Below, piece by piece: positions 23,426 to 31,117 of a DNA stretch of 36,167 nucleotides. The notes beneath the pieces are model-generated. The model was not told the DNA's origin. It did not search any database and saw nothing but the letters and a program-made list of their open reading frames with translations. The translations under genes and the position numbers were made by a program. Numbering within the stretch: the stretch's first letter is position 1; the number at the start of each line of letters is the position of its first letter. Source of the stretch: Elusimicrobia bacterium RIFOXYA2_FULL_50_26 (lineage in GTDB: Bacteria; Elusimicrobiota; Endomicrobiia; Endomicrobiales; XYA2-FULL-47-53); contig MGVF01000099.1 of the NCBI GenBank assembly GCA_001800355.1, positions 1 to 36,167 of the forward strand, written 5' to 3'.

Positions 23426-24937
23426 ATGGACATTACACTTCTTCGTCCTCCTTCATACAGCGCAGGAATCATGGGAGCGCAACTCGTTCCCTTTCTGGGC
23501 ATAGCTTACATCGGGGCGGCTGCAAGAATTAACGGACACAATGTTGACATAATAGACATGTGCGGCGAAGAAATTGACCGCACCGAAGTCATTAAAGGAA
23601 ACTATATCGCCTACGGTATGCCGTTTTCCGCGCTTGGAGAACGCATACGGTATAGCCGCCTGATCGGCGTAAGCTGCACGTTTTCGCAGGACTGGGTCTT
23701 TCACAGGGAACTTATAGCGCGCGTGCGCCTGCTGTTTCCCGAAAGCGTAATAGTAGCCGGCGGCGAACACATATCGGCAATACCCGAATATTGCCTCGCA
23801 GATTGCCCCGCTCTTGATATATGCGTTGTCGGCGAAGGCGAGAACGTTTTCGTTCAACTGCTCAAGGCGCTTGAAAACAAGGAAAGCCTCTCGGGCGTAC
23901 CCTCGCTTTTTTACCGCGAGGGAAATTCAATTAAATCCACGCCGCGCGCCGCCAGGATAGCCGATATTGACAACCTGCCGCTTCCTGCATGGGACTTGAC
24001 ACCAATGGAGAATTATTTAAAACGCAGTATGAACTACCATGTGAAACGCGGCAGGACGATACCCATGCTTGCAAGCAGAGGTTGCCCGCACCAATGCACT
24101 TTCTGCTCCAATGCCAAAATGTGGTCTAACCCATGGATCGCCAGGAACCCGAGCCTGGTCGCGGATGAAATGGAACAGCACATCGGCAAATATAACGCGA
24201 ATAATTTCGTTTTCTCGGACCTTACCGCGGTGGTTGACCGCAACAGCATAACCGGCCTCTGCCGGGAAATTTTACGCCGTAAATTAGACGTTACCTGGCA
24301 GCTTCCAACGCTTAGAACCGAGGCGTTAAACCGCGACGTTCTAAAGCTTATGTACGAGGCCGGCTGCCGCGAGCTTGATTTCGCGGTTGAATCCGCATCG
24401 GAAAAAGTATTAAGCGATGTAAACAAAAAAAACGACCCTGCAAAAATGGCTAAATTAATAAGCGAGGCGCTGGCTCTTAAAATAAATTTGAGCGTAAACA
24501 TCGTCATCGGACTTCCGAAGGAAACATTTAAGGATTTCGCAAGAACATGCGCGCTTGTGTTCCGGCTGGCTATCCGGGGATTAAATGAACTCAACGTCTT
24601 TCCTTTTATTCCGTATCCCGGCTCAAAACTGTTTTACTCGCTTGCCGCGGAAGGAAAGATAAAACTGGAAAATAATTATTTTTACGGCCTGTTCGGATAC
24701 GCAGACCTTGGAAGGGCTGTTTCATGGTCGCGGCATTTTACCCCGCACCAATTGCGTTTTATGCGGCTGTTCATGCTTGCCGGTTTTTATAAAATCATGT
24801 TGTTAACGCATCCCGTCCGCATCGCAAAAATATTTAGAAACTTATACGGCGGCGCAAGCAGCACAAAACTGGAAGGCGTTCTCCGCCGGGTTTTCAGAAA
24901 TATCCGCGCATACACTACAAACCGGAAAATAACATAA
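23426..24937 (+). CDS. B12-binding-domain radical SAM protein
   Basis: Radical SAM enzyme with an N-terminal cobalamin-binding-type Rossmann domain (about residues 1-165; VPFLGIAYIGAAARINGHNVD, then VAGGEHISAIPEY and VVGEGE) and a barrel with SRGCPHQCTFC (CX3CX2C, about 220). The cobalamin-ligating DxHxxG motif is not evident, so B12 may be bound base-off or not at all, as in several BchE/HpnP relatives. Such proteins methylate or rearrange unreactive carbons. The track starts at TTG 23408 within the previous gene; ATG 23426 lies 4 bp after its stop and begins the conserved MDITLLRPPS. 503 residues. Its final A starts the transketolase ATG (TAATG). Confidence 0.87.
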   Translation: MDITLLRPPSYSAGIMGAQLVPFLGIAYIGAAARINGHNVDIIDMCGEEIDRTEVIKGNYIAYGMPFSALGERIRYSRLIGVSCTFSQDWVFHRELIARVRLLFPESVIVAGGEHISAIPEYCLADCPALDICVVGEGENVFVQLLKALENKESLSGVPSLFYREGNSIKSTPRAARIADIDNLPLPAWDLTPMENYLKRSMNYHVKRGRTIPMLASRGCPHQCTFCSNAKMWSNPWIARNPSLVADEMEQHIGKYNANNFVFSDLTAVVDRNSITGLCREILRRKLDVTWQLPTLRTEALNRDVLKLMYEAGCRELDFAVESASEKVLSDVNKKNDPAKMAKLISEALALKINLSVNIVIGLPKETFKDFARTCALVFRLAIRGLNELNVFPFIPYPGSKLFYSLAAEGKIKLENNYFYGLFGYADLGRAVSWSRHFTPHQLRFMRLFMLAGFYKIMLLTHPVRIAKIFRNLYGGASSTKLEGVLRRVFRNIRAYTTNRKIT

Positions 24938-25776
24938 TGAATACTGACACGCGCAGGCTGATAAATAAATCGCTGCAAATAAGAAGAACGGTGCTGGAAA
25001 TGATCTCGCGCGCCGGCAAGGGACACATCGGTGGAGCGTTCTCCTGCGCGGATTTACTGGTCAGTCTTTATTATGGCGGTATACTGCGCCACGACCCGCG
25101 CAACCCGGCGTGGGAGGACAGGGATCGTTTTATCTTAAGCAAGGGGCATTCCGCCGCAACACTTTTTGCGGTTCTTTCAGATCTGGGATACTTCCCCGCC
25201 TCGGAACTGGCCAATTACCAGAAACAGGGTTGCCTGCTGGGCGGCCACCCGGACAAGAGAATACCGGCGATAGAAGCGGACACCGGTTCTCTCGGCCACG
25301 GGCTCGGGATAGCGGCAGGCATGGCGCTCGGCGCAAAAATGAGCGGCAGGGATTTCATGACCGTATCGCTGCTCGGCGACGGCGAGTGTTGCGAGGGTTC
25401 CGTGTGGGAAGCCGCCATGTTTGCCGGATACCATAAGCTGAATAATCTTGCCTGCATAATAGACAACAACGGCATATGTTCCACAGATTTTCTCTCGGAT
25501 TGCGCAGGCATAGAACCGCTCGAGGATAAATGGAAAGCCTTCGGCTGGGATACCATGCCGGTCAACGGCCATGATTTTGAGGAAATAATTGCCGCTTTCA
25601 GCAATTTCCGAAAAAGAGTTTCCGGTAAACCTCTCATGATAATCGCCCGCACCGTAAAAGGAAAAGGCGTTTCGTTCATGGAGAATAACCCCGCATGGCA
25701 CCACGGCGTGCCAGGCAGCGCGCAATACGCCGCCGCGCTCAAGGAACTTGAGGGGAAAGGCGGCGAAGAACTATGA
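24937..25776 (+). CDS. Transketolase, N-terminal (ThDP pyrophosphate-binding) subunit
   Basis: First half of a split transketolase, which moves a two-carbon ketol unit between sugars using ThDP. GKGHIGGAFSCADLL, SKGHSAATLFAVL, TGSLGHGLGIAAGMALG and the ThDP motif GDGECCEG...IIDNN (from about residue 147) are all present. 279 residues, the expected size of the N-terminal subunit. A 4-bp overlap joins it to the C-terminal subunit. It may supply sedoheptulose 7-phosphate or act on a modified sugar; located in a glycan locus it is probably not the housekeeping enzyme, but that is inferred. Confidence 0.92.
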   Translation: MNTDTRRLINKSLQIRRTVLEMISRAGKGHIGGAFSCADLLVSLYYGGILRHDPRNPAWEDRDRFILSKGHSAATLFAVLSDLGYFPASELANYQKQGCLLGGHPDKRIPAIEADTGSLGHGLGIAAGMALGAKMSGRDFMTVSLLGDGECCEGSVWEAAMFAGYHKLNNLACIIDNNGICSTDFLSDCAGIEPLEDKWKAFGWDTMPVNGHDFEEIIAAFSNFRKRVSGKPLMIIARTVKGKGVSFMENNPAWHHGVPGSAQYAAALKELEGKGGEEL

Positions 25777-26735
25777 ACTCTCCGCAATCCGGTATTGACA
25801 TGCGGGATGCTTTTTTCGACGAACTCTACGCTCTGGCGAAGAATGATCCGGACGTCGTGCTGCTAAGCGCCGACATGGGAGCCTACAGTATTACTCAGTT
25901 TAAAAAAGACCTGCCGAAACAGTATATAAACGTCGGCATAGCCGAGCAGAACATGGTAAGCATCGCGGCCGGCCTTGCGCTTACCGGCAAAAAGGTTTTC
26001 ATATACACGATTATCCCGTTTGTTACAATGCGCTGTTTTGAGCAGATTAAAGTTGACCTGTGCTGCATGAACCTGCCGGTTACGATAGTCGGCGTCGGGC
26101 CGGGGCTTACTTACGGCAGCGACGGGCCTACACATCACGCGACTCAGGATATAGCGCTGATGCGCACACTGCCCGAGATTACAATACTCAATCCTTCCGA
26201 CCCGGCAAGCACCAAAGAGTTCTGCCGCCAGGCATACCGCAGCGCCGGCCCTGTCTACGTCCGGATTGACAAAGGTGTGCTGCCGTCTATCCACAGCCAT
26301 ACGGAAGATTTTACTCAAGGCATCTCGGAGCTTGCCAGGGGAACCGACATTACCATTATCACCACCGGCATAATGGCGCACGCCGCCATTGCGATAGCTG
26401 AGGAATTAAAAAAGAATTCAATTAACGCAGGCGTGGCCGACCTCTATCGAATAAAACCGTTAAACGTCAAAAAGTTGCTTGAAATAGCGGCCGTCTCAAA
26501 AAGAATAGTAACGTTGGAAGAAAATACTTTAGTGGGCGCTATGGGAAGCGCGGTATGCGAAACGCTGGCCGACAACGGCAGGCAAACACCCGTCAAACGC
26601 ATAGGATTGCCCGACGATCACTGCTTCGAATGCGGCACGCGCGAAACATTGCATTCTTTTTATTACATTGACGCGGGCGGCATAAAAAATACCATATTGC
26701 AATGGATAAGAGGTAACCATGGATCTGGGAATTAA
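25773..26735 (+). CDS. Transketolase, C-terminal subunit
   Basis: Second half of the split transketolase: pyrimidine-binding domain with the catalytic glutamate in VGIAEQNMVSIAAGLAL (about residue 57), GPGLTYGSDGPTHHATQD and the C-terminal domain with TTGIMAHAAIAIAEEL and GLPDDHCFECG. 320 residues, normal for this subunit or for DXS/transketolase C-halves. The active-site segments appear intact. It is coupled to the N-subunit by ATGA and overlaps the following SDR by 17 bp, so the three are likely translated together. Confidence 0.92.
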   Translation: MNSPQSGIDMRDAFFDELYALAKNDPDVVLLSADMGAYSITQFKKDLPKQYINVGIAEQNMVSIAAGLALTGKKVFIYTIIPFVTMRCFEQIKVDLCCMNLPVTIVGVGPGLTYGSDGPTHHATQDIALMRTLPEITILNPSDPASTKEFCRQAYRSAGPVYVRIDKGVLPSIHSHTEDFTQGISELARGTDITIITTGIMAHAAIAIAEELKKNSINAGVADLYRIKPLNVKKLLEIAAVSKRIVTLEENTLVGAMGSAVCETLADNGRQTPVKRIGLPDDHCFECGTRETLHSFYYIDAGGIKNTILQWIRGNHGSGN

Positions 26736-27504
26736 GGGAAAGTTCGCACTAGTTACCGGCGGCACGCACGGTATAGGCCGCAGCATCGCGCTGGCTCTTG
26801 CCGGGGAAGGATGCAACGTGGCGGTGTGTTCGCGCGATAAAAACCGCGTGGAGAATACCGTGCGCGAGATTAAAGAAAAAAACGTTGATGCCATAGGCGT
26901 AGCGGCGGACGTAACCGTTCCCGCGGACGTAACGAAAGTTATGGACACGATTATAAAAAACTGGAAAACCGTTCATATCCTTGTAAACAACGTCGGCGGA
27001 GGAGGAAGATGGGGACGTGAAATAGTGGAGGAAACCAAGCCGGAAGTCTGGCTCGAGGTTTACCAGAAAAATGCGCTGACGGCGGCGCAGTTTACTACAC
27101 TTGCCATACCGCATATGCGTAAGCAGAAATGGGGCAGGGTTGTAACCATCACATCCATATTCGGCAGAGAGGCCGGCGGCAGGCCATGGTTTGCCATGGC
27201 GAAATCGGCGCAAGGCGCCATGATGAAAGCCATGGCGCGCCAGCCTTACCTGGCAAGCGAAGGCATAACATTTAACAGCATCGCGCCCGGCGCCATCATG
27301 ATACCGGACACAGGATGGGAAAAAGTTAAAAATGAAAACCCGGCCGAGCTTGAAAATTTCATCAAGCAGGAACTGCCCCTTGGCAGGCTTGGAACGCCGG
27401 AAGAAGTGGCGCAGGTGGTTGTTTTCGCCTGTTCGGAAAACGCACGGCTGCTTAACGGGGCGTCCATACCCGTTGACGGCGGCCAGAGCAGGAGCATACT
27501 ATGA
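26719..27504 (+). CDS. Classical SDR-family protein with Tyr-to-Phe at the active site
   Basis: NAD(P)-binding Rossmann protein of the FabG-like SDR family: TGGTHGIGRSIALAL at the N-terminus, VNNVGGGG near residue 93, serine in TITSIFG, and a C-terminal LNGASIPVDGGQS typical of FabG relatives. The catalytic YxxxK reads F158-AMA-K162 (RPWFAMAK), so the proton-donating tyrosine is phenylalanine; Ser and Lys remain. Activity as a normal oxidoreductase is doubtful, and a structural or altered-chemistry role is possible. AGAGG precedes ATG 26719 inside the transketolase gene. 261 residues. Confidence 0.88.
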   Translation: MDLGIKGKFALVTGGTHGIGRSIALALAGEGCNVAVCSRDKNRVENTVREIKEKNVDAIGVAADVTVPADVTKVMDTIIKNWKTVHILVNNVGGGGRWGREIVEETKPEVWLEVYQKNALTAAQFTTLAIPHMRKQKWGRVVTITSIFGREAGGRPWFAMAKSAQGAMMKAMARQPYLASEGITFNSIAPGAIMIPDTGWEKVKNENPAELENFIKQELPLGRLGTPEEVAQVVVFACSENARLLNGASIPVDGGQSRSIL

Positions 27505-28163
27505 AAGTTTCGCTGATAATTTTTACATTAAATGAAATCGAAGGAATGAAAGCCGTCATGCCGCATATAAAAAAGGAATGGTATGACGAGCTTATAATAG
27601 TTGACGGCGGCTCCACCGACGGCACCATCGAGTACGCGCGCGACAACGGCTATTACCTGTTCGTGCAAAAAGGAAAAGACTCAGGCGCCGCTTTCACCGA
27701 ATCCGTAGAGAAAGCCACCGGCGATATAGTGATAATTTTCAGCCCGGACGGCAACTCACTGCCCGAAGCTATACCGCAGTTAGTCGAAAAAATCAAGGAA
27801 GGCTACGACCTTGTTATCGCATCCCGCTATCTTAACGGCGCAAAAAGTTACGACGACGACACGGTTACGGCTTTCGGCAACTGGATGTTTACAAGCCTCA
27901 CCAATTTATTGTTCGGAACACATTACACCGACACCCTTGTAATGTACCGCGCGTTCCGCAGGGAGATCGTCGCCAACTTGAACATCATAACCTCGACGCC
28001 ATGCTGGGGAAGCCTGATGCTGATGCGAGCGACAAAAAAGAAATTACGCATTACAGAAATTCCGGCGGATGAACCCGCGCGCATAGGCGGAGTGCGCAAG
28101 ATGAAACCGCTTAAAAACGGCACCTACGAACTGTACATGCTGCTAAAAGAATTTCTAACATAA
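27501..28163 (+). CDS. GT2-family glycosyltransferase (short, soluble)
   Basis: GT-A fold inverting transferase. MKVSLIIFTLNEIEGM, IIVDGGSTDGTIEYA and the metal-site region IIFSPDGNS (where DXD would lie) are the family landmarks; VIASRYLNGAKSYDDD resembles DPM1/GtrB-type enzymes. 220 residues without membrane helices, so likely a polyprenyl-phosphate sugar synthase-like or catalytic-domain-only enzyme. It overlaps the SDR stop (ATGA). A palindromic repeat begins directly after its stop at 28164. Confidence 0.87.
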   Translation: MKVSLIIFTLNEIEGMKAVMPHIKKEWYDELIIVDGGSTDGTIEYARDNGYYLFVQKGKDSGAAFTESVEKATGDIVIIFSPDGNSLPEAIPQLVEKIKEGYDLVIASRYLNGAKSYDDDTVTAFGNWMFTSLTNLLFGTHYTDTLVMYRAFRREIVANLNIITSTPCWGSLMLMRATKKKLRITEIPADEPARIGGVRKMKPLKNGTYELYMLLKEFLT

Positions 28164-28204
28164 CTCCCCTTCTCCCCGCCGGGGAGAAGGTTGGGATGAG
28201 GGGG
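28164..28204 (+). repeat. CTCCCCG/CGGGGAG repeat, right-arm copy
   Basis: CCTTCTCCCCGCCGGGGAGAAGG hairpin followed by TTGGGATGAGGGGG, starting on the base after the GT2 stop. The 82-bp gap to the next gene holds this repeat and a Shine-Dalgarno sequence, nothing else. Confidence 0.85.
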
Positions 28205-28245
28205 AATAAGCGAAGTGGCGAGGGAAACAAAGGAGACGTTTTACC

Positions 28246-29217
28246 ATGAAAAAAAAGGTTCTCGTGTGCGGGGCGACCGGTTTTATAGGCAGGAACGTTG
28301 CCGAGCGTTTAGCCCTCAGAAATGACCTTGAAGTTTACGGCACATATCTTAAGTCCGAGCCGCCCGACAACCCCCGAATAAAGATGATAAAGGCAGACCT
28401 CACGACGAGAGACGACGTCTCAAGAGTGGTAAAAGGCATGGACATCATCGTGCAGGCGGCCGCCACCACCTCCGGCGCAAAGGAGATAGTAAGCAAGCCC
28501 TATTACCACGTTACGGATAACGCGGTCATGAATTCGCTGTTGTTCCGCGCCGCATTCGAACACAAGGTCGGGCACGTTCTTTTTTTCAGTTGCACGGTAA
28601 TGTATCCTTCGGGCGACAAACCCATAAAGGAAACCGATTTCGACGCCAACAGGGAACTAAACAAAAATTATTTCGGCGTAGGCTGGACAAAGCTTTACAT
28701 TGAAAAGATGTGCGAGTTTTACTCCAGGATCGGCTCAACAAAATATACCGTCATGCGTCATTCCAATATTTACGGCCCGTACGATAAATACGACCTTGAG
28801 CGCTCGCACGTATTCGGCGCCACGGTAACGAAGGTTATGACGGCAAAAGGCGATAAAATAACTGTCTGGGGCAGCGGCGAGGAAGGAAGGGATCTTTTAT
28901 ACGTATCGGATCTTGTAAATTTTGTCGAGCTGGCCATGGAGAAACAGATAACGCCGTTTGAACTGTGCAATGTTGGCTGTGGAAACGCCGTTTCCGTAAC
29001 GGACATTGTAAAAAACATCATACGCCACTCGGGCAAAACACTGCGCCTGGAACACGACCTTACCAAGCCCCAGATAAAAACAACCCTGTGCCTTGACACC
29101 TCAAAGGCAAAAGCCCTGTTCGGATGGTCGCCAACCGTTTCGCTGGACGAGGGAATAGAAAAAACAATAAGCTGGTACAAGAATAACATTATAGCCGCAC
29201 CGGAGATGCCCCGATGA
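28246..29217 (+). CDS. NAD-dependent epimerase/dehydratase, catalytic Tyr absent
   Basis: Extended SDR of the GDP-fucose synthase/WcaG type. Glycine motif GATGFIG, FFSCTVMYPS, RHSNIYGPYDKYD, WGSGEEGRDLLYVSDLV and the LCLDTSKAKALFGW end segment are all present. The lysine of YxxxK is at about 149 (GVGWTK), but the residue four before it is Val145; the nearest tyrosine (NYFGVG) is seven before the lysine. As in the gene at 18042, the usual catalytic tyrosine is missing. AAGGAG (28230-28235) lies 10 nt before ATG. It overlaps the kinase gene by 4 bp. 323 residues. Confidence 0.86.
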   Translation: MKKKVLVCGATGFIGRNVAERLALRNDLEVYGTYLKSEPPDNPRIKMIKADLTTRDDVSRVVKGMDIIVQAAATTSGAKEIVSKPYYHVTDNAVMNSLLFRAAFEHKVGHVLFFSCTVMYPSGDKPIKETDFDANRELNKNYFGVGWTKLYIEKMCEFYSRIGSTKYTVMRHSNIYGPYDKYDLERSHVFGATVTKVMTAKGDKITVWGSGEEGRDLLYVSDLVNFVELAMEKQITPFELCNVGCGNAVSVTDIVKNIIRHSGKTLRLEHDLTKPQIKTTLCLDTSKAKALFGWSPTVSLDEGIEKTISWYKNNIIAAPEMPR

Positions 29218-30206
29218 TTATAACGCGAACACCGTTCCGCATATCGTTTTTCGGCGGGGGAACCGATTACCCTGCCTGGTTTAAAGAACACGGCGGGACT
29301 GTTCTTGCAACCACGATTGACAAGTACTGTTCCATAAGCCTGCGCTATCTGCCGCCGTTTTTTGAATACAGCTCGCGGATAGTCTGGTCGTTGACGGAAT
29401 GCGTCAAAGAGATAAACGACATCAAACACCCGTCGGTAAGAGAATGCCTGAAATACATGGGGATAAACAAGGGCGTCGAGGTTCATTACGATGCGGACCT
29501 GCCCGCGCGCACCGGGCTTGGCTCAAGCTCCTCTTTCACAGTCAGTTTCCTTCACAGCCTTTACGCCATCAAAGGAACAATCATTTCTAAAATGCAGCTT
29601 GCAAAAGAAGCTATTCACGTTGAGCAAAACCTTCTGAAAGAAAACGTGGGCTGCCAGGACCAGATACTTGCATCCTTCGGCGGCCTGAACCTTGTAGAGT
29701 TTAAGACGGAGAATGAATTCAGCATAAGCCCTTTAATTATCACGCCGGAACGCAAGAAGCTTTTTCACGACCACCTGCTTCTCCTGTTTACGGGATTTTC
29801 GCGCACAGCTTCGGAAATAGCCGGCGATGTTATAAAAAGTATGCCGGCAAAAAAACGCGAGTTCGGCGCAATGCAACAGATGGTGCAGGAAGGCATAAAT
29901 ATTCTTAACGGCGCATCCGACATCAACGATTTCGGCAAACTGCTGCACGAAAGCTGGCAAATCAAAAGGAGCCTGACTAACCGCATATCAAACCCCGTAA
30001 TAGACCGGATTTATGAGCGCGCGCTTGCAGCCGGGGCTACGGGCGGAAAGATACTCGGCGCGGGCGGCGGCGGCTTTTTATTGATTTTCGCGCGCCCTGA
30101 ACTGCACGAAAAAATTAAAACCGACCTTAAGGATTACCTTCACATACCGTTCGAGTTCGAAAACCTGGGCAGCCAGGTAATTTTCTATACGCCGGAAACG
30201 CATTGA
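29214..30206 (+). CDS. hddA: GHMP-family sugar kinase, D-glycero-D-manno-heptose 7-phosphate kinase (HddA)-like
   Basis: Phosphorylates C1 of a sugar phosphate in nucleotide-heptose synthesis. The N-terminus MIITRTPFRISFFGGGTDYP is a hallmark of the HddA/WcbL group; the GHMP ATP loop is PARTGLGSSSSFT (about residue 96) and the C-terminal motif is GGKILGAGGGGFLLIF. EQNLLKENVGCQDQ is also family-typical. 330 residues, normal. It is next to the HddC-like nucleotidyltransferase, matching the GDP-heptose pathway, but GmhA and GmhB are absent from the window. Related kinases act on other sugars, so the substrate is inferred. It starts in the epimerase stop (ATGA). Confidence 0.85.
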   Translation: MIITRTPFRISFFGGGTDYPAWFKEHGGTVLATTIDKYCSISLRYLPPFFEYSSRIVWSLTECVKEINDIKHPSVRECLKYMGINKGVEVHYDADLPARTGLGSSSSFTVSFLHSLYAIKGTIISKMQLAKEAIHVEQNLLKENVGCQDQILASFGGLNLVEFKTENEFSISPLIITPERKKLFHDHLLLLFTGFSRTASEIAGDVIKSMPAKKREFGAMQQMVQEGINILNGASDINDFGKLLHESWQIKRSLTNRISNPVIDRIYERALAAGATGGKILGAGGGGFLLIFARPELHEKIKTDLKDYLHIPFEFENLGSQVIFYTPETH

Positions 30207-30217
30207 ATAAAATCATG

Positions 30218-30240
30218 CCCCCTCACCCGCCGGGGCAAGG
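30218..30240 (+). repeat. CTCCCCG/CGGGGAG repeat, shortened left-arm copy
   Basis: CCCCCTCACCCGCCGGGGCAAGG: the left arm joined directly to the right half of the hairpin, so the middle is deleted. First of three copies in the 169-bp gap between hddA and the nucleotidyltransferase start at 30376. Confidence 0.7.
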
Positions 30241-30254
30241 ATTATACATAAGTT

Positions 30255-30291
30255 CCTTCTCCCCGACGGGGAGAAGGTAAGGATGAGGGGG
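30255..30291 (+). repeat. CTCCCCG/CGGGGAG repeat, right-arm copy
   Basis: CCTTCTCCCCGACGGGGAGAAGG followed by TAAGGATGAGGGGG. Second of three copies in this gap. The ORF track places a spurious start (GTG-like, 30283) inside it. Confidence 0.85.
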
Positions 30292-30318
30292 AAGTCGTCG
30301 GGAACAGAATCTTTAGCT

Positions 30319-30354
30319 CCCCCTCACCTTAATCCTCTCCCCGCCGGGGAGAAG
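30319..30354 (+). repeat. CTCCCCG/CGGGGAG repeat, left-arm copy
   Basis: CCCCCTCACCTTAATCC followed by the hairpin TCTCCCCGCCGGGGAGA. Third of three copies, ending 10 nt before the Shine-Dalgarno GGAGA of the next gene. Confidence 0.85.
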
Positions 30355-30375
30355 AAACGAGTCGGAGATTTTCAA

Positions 30376-31107
30376 GTGAAAAATATCTGTGCGCTGGTTC
30401 TTTGCGGGGGAAAAGGCAAACGTCTTCGCGCGGTTGTGCGTAACCGTCCCAAACCGATGGCATTGGTTAACGGCAAGCCGTTTCTTGATTACGTTTTGGA
30501 ACACGTCAAAAGCTGCGGAATAAAAGACATCGTGCTTTTAACCGGCTATAAATCCGGCATCATCCAAAATTATTACGCAAAAAACGGCGTGCGCATACTG
30601 AAGGAAAAAACACCTCTTGGCACCGCGGGCGCAATACGAAATGCCGCCCCGCATATCGGCTCGTACACGTTTTTTATTTTAAACGGCGACTCCCTGTGCA
30701 GGGCAGACCTTGGGAAAATGTTGAAGTTTCACCGCGTCAAAAAAGCAGGCGTTACCATCGCGCTTGCCAGGCAGAAGCAAGTGGCCGACTACGGCTCGGT
30801 TAAGCGCCAACCCTCTGGCAGGATAACCTCGTTTGCGGAAAAGAGAACGCAGGCGGCGCCGGGCATTGTGAATGCCGGCATATACCTGTTCGACAAGCGT
30901 ATCCTTTCGCGCATACCGGCCGGGAAAAAATATTCGCTGGAGTTGGACGTGTTCCCGAAAGTCAAAAACTGCTACGGCTACCTTTCAGGCCAGCCGCTTC
31001 TGGACATCGGGACACCCGAACGCCTCCAAAAGGCGCAAGCTTTTTTACTGTCTCGGTTGAAAAATGCCCCTCATCCCAACCTTCTCCCCAAAGGGGAGAA
31101 GGGGTAA
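30376..31107 (+). CDS. hddC: Sugar-1-phosphate nucleotidyltransferase, GDP-heptose (HddC)-like
   Basis: Activates a sugar 1-phosphate with an NTP. The pyrophosphorylase signature CGGKGKRLRAVVRNRPKP is at about residues 9-27, followed by KTPLGTAGAIRNA, the metal/nucleotide motif LNGDS (about 103), FAEKRTQAAPGIVNAGIYLF and LLDIGTPERLQKAQ, all matching HddC/RfbF-type proteins. The real start is GTG 30376 with GGAGA 7 nt upstream; the 31 extra residues in the track (APPHLNPLPAGEK...) are translated repeat. The C-terminal tail PHPNLLPKGEKG likewise comes from the repeat at 31067. About 243 residues. GDP specificity is inferred from the adjacent HddA-like kinase. Confidence 0.85.
   Translation: MKNICALVLCGGKGKRLRAVVRNRPKPMALVNGKPFLDYVLEHVKSCGIKDIVLLTGYKSGIIQNYYAKNGVRILKEKTPLGTAGAIRNAAPHIGSYTFFILNGDSLCRADLGKMLKFHRVKKAGVTIALARQKQVADYGSVKRQPSGRITSFAEKRTQAAPGIVNAGIYLFDKRILSRIPAGKKYSLELDVFPKVKNCYGYLSGQPLLDIGTPERLQKAQAFLLSRLKNAPHPNLLPKGEKG
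31067..31104 (+). repeat. CTCCCCG-type repeat, left-arm copy with AAA loop
   Basis: CCCCTCATCCCAACC followed by CTTCTCCCCAAAGGGGAGAAG. It spans the end of hddC and provides its final residues. The loop is AAA where other copies have a CG-containing loop. Confidence 0.8.
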
Positions 31108-31117
31108 GGACTTTATT

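Noticed and set aside
28770-29486. Minus-strand 238-aa ORF opposite epimerase and hddA
   Set aside because: Antisense shadow spanning two overlapping conserved genes; no family features.
30283-30375. N-terminal extension of the HddC-like protein
   Set aside because: The 31 residues are translated palindromic repeat; GTG 30376 with GGAGA begins the conserved domain.
31064-31117. N-terminal extension of the DegT-fold protein
   Set aside because: Encoded by the repeat at 31067; ATG 31118 has AAGGA at proper spacing.
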